IMG/VR virus record: IMGVR_UViG_3300046534_001112
Location: 1 to 27,507 of that record
DNA length: 27,507 nt
DNA from: a virus
Direction: 5' to 3' (one strand)
Under the pieces are notes generated by a model that saw only the letters and a program-made list of their open reading frames with translations, did not search any database and was not told where the DNA came from. Shown here in pieces: positions 19,833 through 27,507 of this stretch. How positions within the stretch are numbered: position 1 is the first letter of the stretch; every line of letters starts with the position of its first letter. Made by a program: the position numbers and the translations under genes.

Positions 19833-21350
19833 ATGAATTTAATTGATCGCACCATAGCCTACGTGGCCCCACGCGCCGCACTAAAACGGATGCAAGCCCG
19901 AGCCGCCATTGGCGGCCTCGACGAACTGGTACGTAAGTTTGACGGCGCCACGCGCGGCCGACGCGGCAAAGGTTGGGACGCCCGCGCAACCTCGGCAAAT
20001 ACCGAAATCGAACGGGAGGGCTCCATTGTGCGGTATCGCGCCCGGGACCTCGTACGAAACAATCCGTGGGCCCGCAAGGCTGCACAAGTGGTGAAAACGA
20101 ACGTAGTAGGATCCGGCATAAAAGCGAGCCTCCGCGCCGAGGGTAAGAGCAAAGCCCAACGGCGTTTCGTCGAGACCGCTAAAACTCTCTGGAAAAATTG
20201 GGCGGAAACCACCGCATGCGATTTTTACAAGCGCAAAAATCTATACAGTATCCAGCGCCAAGTAATGCAGCACGTTTTCGTGGATGGCGAGGTGCTGGTA
20301 CGGCAGCGTAGGAACAAAAACCTAACCATACCGGTAGAGCTCCAAGTTCTGGAAATTGACTACCTAGACACCACTAGAACCGTTACGCGGATTTCGGAGG
20401 GCGGCGGGTACATCGACCAAGGCGTCGAAATGGACGGCGACGGGCGCGTAGTGGCATACTATCTATACCAACAACACCCGGGCAATAACACCGTGTGGCA
20501 AAGCCTCGTATCCATCCGCGTACCCCGGGAGGAGATACTGCACATATACCACGAGGAACGCGCGGGACAGATACGGGGAGTCTCCGAAATGGCGGCCTCT
20601 ATGTTACGCCTACGGGACTACGACGAATACGAGGACGCGCAATTGATCCGGCAAAAAATCGCGGCATGTTTCGCGGTGTTCATCCACGGTGACGAGTCAG
20701 GACTACCGGGCGAGGACGGAGGCGATGGCTACGATTTCGAGCGATTAGAGCCCGGTATGATTGAACGTTTACCGGCGGGTAAAGAGGTGTCGTTTGCATC
20801 TCCTCCCGAGACTTCCGATTACGACCCTTACACCCGACGCGTACTACAAGGCGTTTCGGCCGGCATGGGCGTCACGTACGAGTCCATGACAAACGACTAC
20901 TCCAACGTAAATTTTAGTTCGGCCCGTATGGGGTGGATAGAAACCGGACGTAGGTACGCCGAATTTCAAGCCGACGTCGTACAAGTACAACTTTGCGCCC
21001 CGGCGTGGGAGTGGTTCTTACAAGCCGCCCGCGTAGCGGGGAAATTACCCGCTAGGGGAGAATTTATTGTGAGTTGGACGCCACCCCGGCGCGAAATGAT
21101 CGACCCGGTAAAGGAAACCGAGGGACTAAGCGCGCAAGTACGTGCCGGCTTTGTCGCGTGGCAAGATGTAGTCCGCCAACTCGGGGGTGACCCGGAGGAG
21201 GTAGTGGCCAAGATGAAAGAGGACCGGGATATTTTCGACACCCTCGACGCCAAGTTTACTACCGACCCCCGGTGGGACCCCGCCCGTAAACCGGAAGCCG
21301 ACCCGGAGGCGGGAGTGAAACCCGCGAAGGCCAAAAAACCTACCGAATAG
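19833..21350 (+). CDS. Portal protein, lambda family
   Basis: 505 residues, full length for the lambda-type portal family (Phage_portal_2). Seen features: a basic N-terminus, GSIVRYRARDLVRNNPWARK near residue 65, VVGSGIKASL near 90, an HVFVDGEVLVRQR segment near 145-157, and IYHEERAGQIRGVSEMA near 240. The later YESMTNDYSNVNFSSARMGW motif is highly characteristic. The C-terminus is charged and proline-rich. The portal forms the dodecameric vertex through which DNA enters and to which tail parts attach. It lies between the gpW-like and capsid genes, as expected. Confidence 0.93.
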   Translation: MNLIDRTIAYVAPRAALKRMQARAAIGGLDELVRKFDGATRGRRGKGWDARATSANTEIEREGSIVRYRARDLVRNNPWARKAAQVVKTNVVGSGIKASLRAEGKSKAQRRFVETAKTLWKNWAETTACDFYKRKNLYSIQRQVMQHVFVDGEVLVRQRRNKNLTIPVELQVLEIDYLDTTRTVTRISEGGGYIDQGVEMDGDGRVVAYYLYQQHPGNNTVWQSLVSIRVPREEILHIYHEERAGQIRGVSEMAASMLRLRDYDEYEDAQLIRQKIAACFAVFIHGDESGLPGEDGGDGYDFERLEPGMIERLPAGKEVSFASPPETSDYDPYTRRVLQGVSAGMGVTYESMTNDYSNVNFSSARMGWIETGRRYAEFQADVVQVQLCAPAWEWFLQAARVAGKLPARGEFIVSWTPPRREMIDPVKETEGLSAQVRAGFVAWQDVVRQLGGDPEEVVAKMKEDRDIFDTLDAKFTTDPRWDPARKPEADPEAGVKPAKAKKPTE

Positions 21351-21384
21351 GTTTTATACGTAAAATATCCGTATTATTGCCGCA

Positions 21385-23415
21385 ATGAAAGTAGAAACTT
21401 TTAACCGTAACGCAACCAACGACGACGCCAACGACCCGCTAACCACGCGGGCGCTTGGCGCCACCTTCCGGCCAAGCTCCGTTAACGTGGACGCCCGGAC
21501 GGTGGAGGTAGTCTTTGCGTCCGACATTTCCTATACCCGAAACGATTGGTACACCGGAATGGCGTACGACGAGGTACTAAGTATGGACCCGGCCCACGTT
21601 CGACTCGAACGTATGCAATCAGGTGCCCCGCTTTGCGATAACCATAACCGGTTCGGGCGGACTTTAGATTGCGTTTTCGGCGTAGTCGAGGAGGTCCGGT
21701 TGGAGGGTTCGCAAATGGTCGGCGTTATTCGTTTCTCGAAACGAGCCACCGCCGAGGAAATTTTTCAAGACGTTATCGACGGCATCTTGCGTAATTTCTC
21801 CATCGGTTACCGTGTGTATGCCTACGACCGCGAGGCCGCCACCGAAACAAAAATTGAAACCCGCACCGCCGTAAGTTGGGAGCCTTTCGAGCTCTCCATA
21901 ACCCCGGTGCCCGCTGATTACACGGCGCAAGTAAGGACACAAAACAAAAATTTATTAAACCCCCAAAATAAACCTACCGTAATGGACGAGGATATTCTAA
22001 CCCCGGGCGCAACGCCTACCGTAGCCCCGACGGCTCCCGTCGCTACGGAAACCCGCACCGGCGCCCCCGCGCCGGCAGCCACGCCCGCACTAGTGCCGGC
22101 GATTGTTAACCCGCCCGTAGTCGCTACGGATATCGTAACCCGCACCGCCGCACAAGTGGACGTTGCCAACCCGGTTTCCGTGATGCAACTGGTACGCATG
22201 GCGGGATTACCCGTAACCGTCGCCGAGGATCTCGTGGGCCGCAACCTCTCCGCGTCAGCAGTAACCGCCGAGGTTACCCGTCTCTATGAGGCCGCCGGGA
22301 GTGCCAACGTAACCGACCGCCCGGCCGCCGTAACGGGTGGCGACGAGGCGGTACGATCCGCCGCCGATATGACCAACGCCATTTTGCACCGCTCCGGCGC
22401 TGCCGGCGTCGAGCTTACCGATGGCGGCCGCCGTTTCCGTAGCCTTAATATGCTTCGCATGGCGGGCCAATTTCTGGAAGGTCGCGGTATTCGTACCTCC
22501 GAAATGGGTAACCGTGAAATCGCGAAGCGTGCTATGCAGTACCGTTTCGGAGGAGCTCACACGAGTTCCGATTTCCCTACGATCTTAGGTAGCGCCATTA
22601 ACATCTCGCTACGCAAGGCGTACGAGTTGCAACCGCGCACCTTTATGCCGTTCTCTCGTCGTGAACTCCACGCCGACCTCCGCGAGCACTCTAAAGCCCA
22701 ACTTTCCGGGCTCGTGGGCAACTTCGGCAAGGTGAAAGAAGGTGGCGAGTACAAAAGTGCGACGTTCACCGAGGCGGTGGAGTCCTACAAGGTCGAAAAG
22801 TACGGCGAAGAAGTGCCGTACACCTTGGAAATGATTATCCAAGACCGCCTCGACGCGTTTAGCCGTATCCCTACTGCTCTCGCCGCGAAGGCCGCGCAAC
22901 TGCAAAGCGATCTCGTTTACGGTGTCCTTTCCGCGAACGCCAATATGGCGGACGGTAACGCGCTGTTTAGTGCCGCCCACGGCAACAACGCCGCCTCCGG
23001 CGGTGCCATTACCGAGGCGAGCTTGAACGCCGCTCGCACGGCCATGATGTTGCAAAAGGACCTTAACGGGGACTTTATCGGCGTAAGCCCTCGATTTATC
23101 GTAGTCGGCCCTACCCGTATGTTGGAGGCACAAAAAATGCTCACGGGCATTACCGCCAACACGACCGGAGCCGTAAACGTTTTCGCCGGATCGCTTACCC
23201 TTATCGTCGAGCCTCGTTTGGGCTCGGCGTGGTACTTAATGGCCGACCCCTCCAGCGTCGACACCATTAACTACGCGTTCCTCGATGGCGAGGGTGAACT
23301 TTTCACCGAGACCTACCAAGACCCGTCTACTGACTCCACGAAGGTTAAGGCCCGGATGTTTTTCGGAACCAAAGCCATCGATCACCGAGGTATGTACCGC
23401 AACGCCGGAGCATAA
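21385..23415 (+). CDS. Prohead protease-major capsid protein fusion
   Basis: 676 residues with two parts. Residues 1-185 look like an HK97/U35-type prohead protease, with histidine 87 (PLCDNHNRFGRTLD), serine 139 (LRNFSIGYRV) and the conserved WEPFELSITPVPAD. A proline/alanine/threonine-rich linker (about 195-260) is followed by a helical region like a scaffold or delta domain (about 260-390). The rest is an HK97-fold capsid: RKAYELQPRTFMPF, GEEVPYTLEMIIQD, NALFSAAHGNNAASGGAITE, and LGSAWYLMADPSSVDTINYA. The fusion would supply protease, scaffold and shell in one chain that is later cut. Such fusions are known alongside gpA-type terminase and lambda-type portal. Confidence 0.9.
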   Translation: MKVETFNRNATNDDANDPLTTRALGATFRPSSVNVDARTVEVVFASDISYTRNDWYTGMAYDEVLSMDPAHVRLERMQSGAPLCDNHNRFGRTLDCVFGVVEEVRLEGSQMVGVIRFSKRATAEEIFQDVIDGILRNFSIGYRVYAYDREAATETKIETRTAVSWEPFELSITPVPADYTAQVRTQNKNLLNPQNKPTVMDEDILTPGATPTVAPTAPVATETRTGAPAPAATPALVPAIVNPPVVATDIVTRTAAQVDVANPVSVMQLVRMAGLPVTVAEDLVGRNLSASAVTAEVTRLYEAAGSANVTDRPAAVTGGDEAVRSAADMTNAILHRSGAAGVELTDGGRRFRSLNMLRMAGQFLEGRGIRTSEMGNREIAKRAMQYRFGGAHTSSDFPTILGSAINISLRKAYELQPRTFMPFSRRELHADLREHSKAQLSGLVGNFGKVKEGGEYKSATFTEAVESYKVEKYGEEVPYTLEMIIQDRLDAFSRIPTALAAKAAQLQSDLVYGVLSANANMADGNALFSAAHGNNAASGGAITEASLNAARTAMMLQKDLNGDFIGVSPRFIVVGPTRMLEAQKMLTGITANTTGAVNVFAGSLTLIVEPRLGSAWYLMADPSSVDTINYAFLDGEGELFTETYQDPSTDSTKVKARMFFGTKAIDHRGMYRNAGA

Positions 23416-23442
23416 CCGCCGACCGCTCCACGAGCACCGCAT

Positions 23443-23485
23443 AACGGGGCCGCCGCCACATACGGGGGCGGCCCCGTTTTCTTTT
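23443..23485 (+). terminator. Strong rho-independent terminator after the capsid gene
   Basis: Perfect 12-bp arms AACGGGGCCGCC (23443-23454) and GGCGGCCCCGTT (23467-23478) with a 12-nt loop, followed by TTTTCTTTT. It stands between the capsid and decoration genes and should limit read-through, giving more capsid than downstream message. Confidence 0.9.
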
Positions 23486-23513
23486 CAAAACCAAAACTTA
23501 ACCTTTTTCTAAG

Positions 23514-23834
23514 ATGAAAAATTACATCCAAGAGGGCCGCCACATCGACGTATCGGCCCCCGCAAACGCCACCTCTGGCAACCTCGTAGTTATCGGCAGC
23601 CTCGCCGGCGTAGCGAACACCACCGTACTTTCCGGTGAGAGTCTCTCGATATCTTGCGACGCTGTTTTTGAGCTCCCTAAAAGCGCCATCGCACTAGCCG
23701 TAGGCGCTCCCGTGTACGCCGCCGCCGGCGTCGCCCAACCCGTAACCGCCACCGACTCCGATACCAAAGTAGGCATCGTCGTACGTGCGGCCATCATCGG
23801 AGACGCCACCGTATGGGTGCGAATCAGCATTTAA
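23514..23834 (+). CDS. DUF2190 family capsid decoration/stabilisation protein
   Basis: 106 residues from ATG 23514. The opening MKNYIQEGRHIDVSAPANAT, GNLVVIGSLAGVA, and the later beta-rich VGIVVRAAIIGDATVWVRI fit DUF2190, a small beta-barrel family that follows capsid genes in many phages and decorates the shell. Length is as expected. It is preceded by the terminator and an A/T-rich leader, so it may have its own promoter, not recognised here. Confidence 0.8.
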   Translation: MKNYIQEGRHIDVSAPANATSGNLVVIGSLAGVANTTVLSGESLSISCDAVFELPKSAIALAVGAPVYAAAGVAQPVTATDSDTKVGIVVRAAIIGDATVWVRISI

Positions 23835-23844
23835 ACAGAACCTT

Positions 23845-24216
23845 ATGCCCTCCCGCTTTGAAGCCTACCAATTTGGCGTATTTACCCGAGTGCTCGGTAC
23901 CATGGGTACCCCCGCACATTGGACGTCCGTAGATGGTACTTTGACGTGGGAGGGCTTGGTACTTTTTCAGAACCCCACGGAACAATACCGGCTCGCCGGC
24001 ATGCCCTCGGAGACCGGCCGCTACGTCGTCGAGTATTACTTCGGACAACTGGACGGACTAAAGGAAATTGTAGATCGTCAAGAGAACGACGATAACGAAG
24101 TTATCAGCGTGGACGGCATCGACTACCAAGTTACGTCCGTCGAACGCGTGCATGACGGCAGAACGTACCGCGCCGATGTGGTACCGGTACGGATTGACGA
24201 CACGTATAACGTTTAG
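23845..24216 (+). CDS. Head-tail adaptor-like protein (tentative)
   Basis: 123 residues from ATG 23845; the upstream in-frame extension overlaps the previous gene and is rejected. It is beta-rich with LTWEGLVLFQNPTEQYRLAG and GIDYQVTSVERVHDGRTYRA. Position between the decoration protein and the Gp37-like protein is where head-tail joining or tail terminator proteins are coded. No motif is decisive. Confidence 0.6.
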   Translation: MPSRFEAYQFGVFTRVLGTMGTPAHWTSVDGTLTWEGLVLFQNPTEQYRLAGMPSETGRYVVEYYFGQLDGLKEIVDRQENDDNEVISVDGIDYQVTSVERVHDGRTYRADVVPVRIDDTYNV

Positions 24217-24220
24217 CCTT

Positions 24221-24754
24221 ATGACCCGATACGATGAAATTGAGGACGGCTTTGTAAACCGCTTGGCGGTACTTCGCACTTACGAGTGGGAAGTGCAAGC
24301 CTTTCCAGATAATAAAGCACGTTTCGAACTGCAAGCGGGCAAACCTAGAATTACGGTAGCCTACAATAATAGCTACTACGGGGATAGTAATAGCCCCGGC
24401 CGGCCGGCCATTTTGTCCATGGGTGGCACTATGGCCCAAGAGCAATTCGTGGAGATTGTGGTAGCCATAGAAAGTAAGTCGCTCCGGGGCCCCCGGGGTG
24501 TCTACCAAGGCTACGAATATATTCGTACCTTACTCCTCGGGTGGTCACCCTCCCCCGAGTTCCGTAAGGCTTCGTTTCTCCGGGAGGAGTTCGAGGAACA
24601 CGACGCCGGGAGGTTTAAATTCTCGCTCGTCGTACTAACTTCTAGACTCGTAATTGAGTCACAAACCGAGATCGGACCCGGTGGGTTAAACCCCGAGGAC
24701 GACCCCGAAACCCCGCCGCTTTTCCTAGAGGGGAGCGCCGACATAACTTGCTAA
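24221..24754 (+). CDS. Gp37-like minor tail protein
   Basis: 177 residues from ATG 24221, five bases after the previous stop. The order of features matches the Gp37 family: an N-terminal helix (YDEIEDGFVNRLAVLRTYEW), VQAFPDNKARFEL, a strand pair PRITVAYNNSYYGDS, AQEQFVEIVVAIESKSLRGP, a helix YEYIRTLLLGWSP, and a final strand FSLVVLTSRLVIE. Proteins of this group act at the tail tip or tail end in Mu-like and related phages. A proline/acid-rich tail follows. Confidence 0.65.
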   Translation: MTRYDEIEDGFVNRLAVLRTYEWEVQAFPDNKARFELQAGKPRITVAYNNSYYGDSNSPGRPAILSMGGTMAQEQFVEIVVAIESKSLRGPRGVYQGYEYIRTLLLGWSPSPEFRKASFLREEFEEHDAGRFKFSLVVLTSRLVIESQTEIGPGGLNPEDDPETPPLFLEGSADITC

Positions 24755-24756
24755 CC

Positions 24757-25293
24757 ATGGCGGACATTACCCCCGTAAAAATATCGCAACTTAGCCTCAC
24801 CGAGTTCGTAAACCCGGGGGATAATTTTGTGTTAAGTCGTAACGGCGTAACCGTCCGGGTGTCTTTTGAGAAAATCGGTCAAGCCCTTACCACTCTCACC
24901 GGGGGCGTAGGTAGCTTTAGCCTAACGAGTGGCGTATTGACGGCGCGCGGTGAGTACTTCGGCGCAACCGCCCCGACCCTATCCACTTCCGCCGCCGGCA
25001 ACTACGTACTAACCGTTCCCGCCGGGACGCGGGTAATATCGTTTACAGTCTTCGGTAACAACGCGGTATTGAATGGGTCTAACGAGTTTGTACTACGGAT
25101 CGACAACACCGCCAACGCAATCCAGAGGAGCTATACCGTATCCCAATACGTCGCCAACACCGGCGCGGCTGCCGATAAATTCAGCCTCGGGACCAATGAA
25201 ACAGAAACGTTTCCAACTACCAACGTAACACAACTACTATTCCCCGGAATGAACGGCTACGGAACAACCGGCTTTCGTTTAGTTCTGGCTTAA
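24757..25293 (+). CDS. Tail appendage protein with fibre-type N-terminal anchor (tentative)
   Basis: 178 residues from ATG 24757, the second base triplet after the previous stop. The opening ITPVKISQLSLTEFVNPGDN then FVLSRNGVTVRVSF resembles the short 'KISxL...GDxF...NGxTxxV' motif at the start of many phage fibre or appendage proteins. The rest is beta-rich, threonine- and asparagine-rich, and could be a small receptor-binding or chaperone-like domain. It directly precedes the large SGNH fibre. Confidence 0.55.
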   Translation: MADITPVKISQLSLTEFVNPGDNFVLSRNGVTVRVSFEKIGQALTTLTGGVGSFSLTSGVLTARGEYFGATAPTLSTSAAGNYVLTVPAGTRVISFTVFGNNAVLNGSNEFVLRIDNTANAIQRSYTVSQYVANTGAAADKFSLGTNETETFPTTNVTQLLFPGMNGYGTTGFRLVLA

Positions 25294-25306
25294 AAAATAC
25301 CCTACA

Positions 25307-27507
25307 ATGCGTAAAATAATCCTCTTAGCCCTCGTCTTGGTTATCGTCACATCCGCCGACCTTTTCGGACAGTTCCGTTTAGCCTCGGATGGCTTTGTTT
25401 CCCAATTTAGCAACCCAAACGACAGCACTTATATTGTTGACGTTGACCTATTTTCTGACCTTACGGGTACGGGGTATGTCCCGACCGGTATAACCACCGC
25501 CTACCGCGTATTTAGCCAGCGCGGTCAGTTGTACCGGATCAGCGCAACGTCAAACCTTACGTTTAGTTCTGCACGCTTAACGCTGGTAGAAATCGACAAC
25601 GACCAAGTTAATACCGAGGGTTTACCAACCGGCCAAATACAAATCTTTGACCCGGGAGCGGTAGGGGCAATACCACAAGTACCTTTTGGCACGACCGGCG
25701 CAACGTCTGTTTTGCAAGCGGCCGTCGTGTCGTACAATAGTATTATCCCGTCAGTATCCGCAGGAGTGAGCGCCGCACAGGTAAAGGTAGACGTGGATTC
25801 GGCGCTGGTAGCTGCAAAGGGGTATGCCGACCTAAAAGAACAAAGAGATTCAAGGGGAAGCATTAGCCAAGGGGCAAACATGGCATACAAGATAGGAGTA
25901 GACACATTCAAGCAACCTAACATTTGGCTGGTTGGCGACAGTAAGTTAAACGCAGTACATACAATATCGAAAATACAAGCCAACTACGGCGCGGCCTATG
26001 GCTTTGCAGGGACTGGCTATATGTCATTAAGCACAAAAAATAACGGGCGGTTAGGACTAATACCAAGGGCCACCTCGTCCGCTCCGGTAGAATACCCCGG
26101 AACGGTTTTCGCAAAATATTCCTTAGACGGACAGGCCCAAGAATTAACAGGAACGGGGGAAGTAAGGATAGAGCTAAATACCAATTACACAACCTACACA
26201 GATGATCTAACTTGTACCTATTGGGACTACGCAAAGATTAGCTATCTACGCCACCCATCGGGGGGAAACATTAAAATTATCGTAGACGACATTACGTTGG
26301 CAACGATTGACGCAAACGGGGCGGAGGCTAAAATGATCTACGAAATAACCGGACTTGCGGACACTTCGCACACCCTTAAGATTGAGAATGTAAGCGGGAC
26401 AAATTACACCTTAGATGCGTATTTTTTGAGGACTAACGCTAAAGGAATTATCGTGAACTGTTTGTCCAATTCGGGGTATGACGCTGAACTGTTCAATACT
26501 TTGCTGGACTTTCCGAACAAGGAAATGCTTTCTAGTTACCCTCCCGATGCGGTGGTCGTAAGATTAGGAACAAACGACAGTAATAGGGACTTTACACCTA
26601 CTGCCTTTGTTGCGAACGTTGCGCGGATAGTGGACACCTTACAAAATTACGGGCCGAGTTCGGATGTTTTACTAGTCGGTATTGAGGGAATGGCACTAGG
26701 AACTATCTATACCGATACGGAGTACAACGCAAAGCTAAAGAGTTCGGCAGATGCTAGATATTGGCGGTTTGCAAATCTGTACGACATAGTTCCCGACGCT
26801 GCAACTTTCCAAAGCCGGGGTTTCTCAACGGACGCCGTACATGAAAGTAGGGAAGGTTCGCACCTGATTGGTAATTTTATCTTTAGTGCTATTCAGAACA
26901 ATGGAGGAGCCAGCAGTTTACCGCAAGACCTTCAAGCAGCCACAGACGTAGGGGCGGTAACGGATAATCCAATTACAATAAACGCAAATCTGAACCTGCA
27001 AGACGCCAACGGGAATATCAGGATCGGACTACAAGCGGGGGAAGATCTTACAACAGGTACGTTCAATATAATGCGTGGCTACCAATCAGCACTCAACACA
27101 ACTACCGGCGGCTACAACGTCTTCGACGGCTACCAAGTAGCTTTTAGAAACACCACAGGAGAAAAGAATGTAGTCATAGGAGGGCAATCTTTTTTCAACA
27201 ACAGAACAGGGTCGCAAAACTTTGCGCTCGGCGCCCAAGCCGGGCAGTTCGCTACCGGTAGTGTGCCTCTATTTACGGCCAATCAGTCCATGTACGTCGG
27301 CCCTATGACCGAGGCAGCGTATGACAACCCTATCAATGAAAACGTTTTTGGGTTTGACGCAATAGGAAACGGATCAAACAGCTTTACTTTTGGGAACGAT
27401 AACACGGATTCAACTTTCCTAAAGGGGACTGTTCATTTTAACGCTGCGCCTGACCTAAATAGCAATTATTTAGGTGGTCTTTTAGACCCAGTAAGTAACC
27501 AACAAGG
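25307..27507 (+). CDS. Tail fibre/spike with SGNH hydrolase domain and signal peptide (runs off window)
   Basis: Translated by hand from ATG 25307; 733 codons and still open at the edge. It begins MRKIILLALVLVIVTSADLF then GQ, a clear signal-peptide-like N-terminus. An adaptor region follows to about residue 190. The SGNH/GDSL hydrolase core has block I GDS (210-212, nucleophile S212), block III GTND (421-424) and block V DAVH (509-512). A beta-sandwich-like insert of about 170 residues lies between blocks I and III. After residue 540 come glycine/asparagine repeats (TTGGYN, TTGEKN, RTGSQN) like trimeric fibre shafts. The likely role is binding and de-O-acylating host surface glycan. Codon use turns A-rich (ACA, GCA, AGA) from about 25.8 kb, suggesting acquisition of the receptor part from another source. 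Confidence 0.85.
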   Translation, partial: MRKIILLALVLVIVTSADLFGQFRLASDGFVSQFSNPNDSTYIVDVDLFSDLTGTGYVPTGITTAYRVFSQRGQLYRISATSNLTFSSARLTLVEIDNDQVNTEGLPTGQIQIFDPGAVGAIPQVPFGTTGATSVLQAAVVSYNSIIPSVSAGVSAAQVKVDVDSALVAAKGYADLKEQRDSRGSISQGANMAYKIGVDTFKQPNIWLVGDSKLNAVHTISKIQANYGAAYGFAGTGYMSLSTKNNGRLGLIPRATSSAPVEYPGTVFAKYSLDGQAQELTGTGEVRIELNTNYTTYTDDLTCTYWDYAKISYLRHPSGGNIKIIVDDITLATIDANGAEAKMIYEITGLADTSHTLKIENVSGTNYTLDAYFLRTNAKGIIVNCLSNSGYDAELFNTLLDFPNKEMLSSYPPDAVVVRLGTNDSNRDFTPTAFVANVARIVDTLQNYGPSSDVLLVGIEGMALGTIYTDTEYNAKLKSSADARYWRFANLYDIVPDAATFQSRGFSTDAVHESREGSHLIGNFIFSAIQNNGGASSLPQDLQAATDVGAVTDNPITINANLNLQDANGNIRIGLQAGEDLTTGTFNIMRGYQSALNTTTGGYNVFDGYQVAFRNTTGEKNVVIGGQSFFNNRTGSQNFALGAQAGQFATGSVPLFTANQSMYVGPMTEAAYDNPINENVFGFDAIGNGSNSFTFGNDNTDSTFLKGTVHFNAAPDLNSNYLGGLLDPVSNQQ

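Overview
The window is a segment of a tailed-phage (or prophage) genome. The host is most likely a fairly GC-rich member of the Bacteroidota. This rests on promoters that fit the Bacteroidota consensus (TTTG/GTTG, 20-21 bp, TAnnTTTG), the lack of clear Shine-Dalgarno sequences, and the gene content. Genus is not resolved. Both ends are open: a helicase gene runs off the left edge and a tail-fibre gene runs off the right edge. No integrase, tRNA, rRNA, IS element or CRISPR array was found.

Left arm, 1-13.6 kb, all on the minus strand. Reading leftward from the control region there is a GH24-like lysozyme and a DNA methyltransferase (12155-13636). Next comes an array of seven small genes (10010-12043) separated by six copies of a short GC-rich repeat. 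After that are a few small genes, a Cro/XRE-like DNA-binding protein, a coiled-coil protein with a perfect 22-residue duplication, and a DUF2800/Cas4-like nuclease. The arm ends with a replication block: DUF2815 ssDNA-binding protein, family A DNA polymerase, primase-VapE helicase, VRR-NUC nuclease and SNF2-type helicase. Three near-identical promoter modules (near 6.37, 9.92 and 12.09 kb) each fire leftward and carry a conserved hairpin just after the -7 box. They divide this arm into transcription units.

Control region, 13.7-15.1 kb. A 304-residue regulator with three apparent helix-turn-helix segments is transcribed leftward from a good promoter. About 520 bp of non-coding DNA separate it from the first rightward gene. 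That DNA holds four copies of TGTTGACAA (two in an inverted pair) and a nest of AT-rich palindromes. It looks like a genetic switch and perhaps an origin.

Right arm, 15.1-27.5 kb, all on the plus strand. This is the virion block: gpZ-like minor tail protein, a structured 200-bp gap with a promoter, a small protein, an N4 gp49/Sf6 gp66-like protein, small terminase, a small protein, a two-helix membrane protein, large terminase (gpA type), gpW-like joiner, lambda-type portal, a fused prohead protease-major capsid protein, a strong terminator, DUF2190 decoration protein, a head-tail adaptor-like protein, Gp37-like tail protein, a fibre-anchor-like protein, and a large fibre with an SGNH hydrolase domain. 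Tail tube, sheath and tape measure are not in the window, so tail type is undecided.

The observations most worth following are the repeat-separated small-gene array whose members differ in base composition, the triplicated promoter whose hairpin shows covariation, the triple-HTH regulator with its repeated sites, and a tail fibre that starts with a signal peptide.
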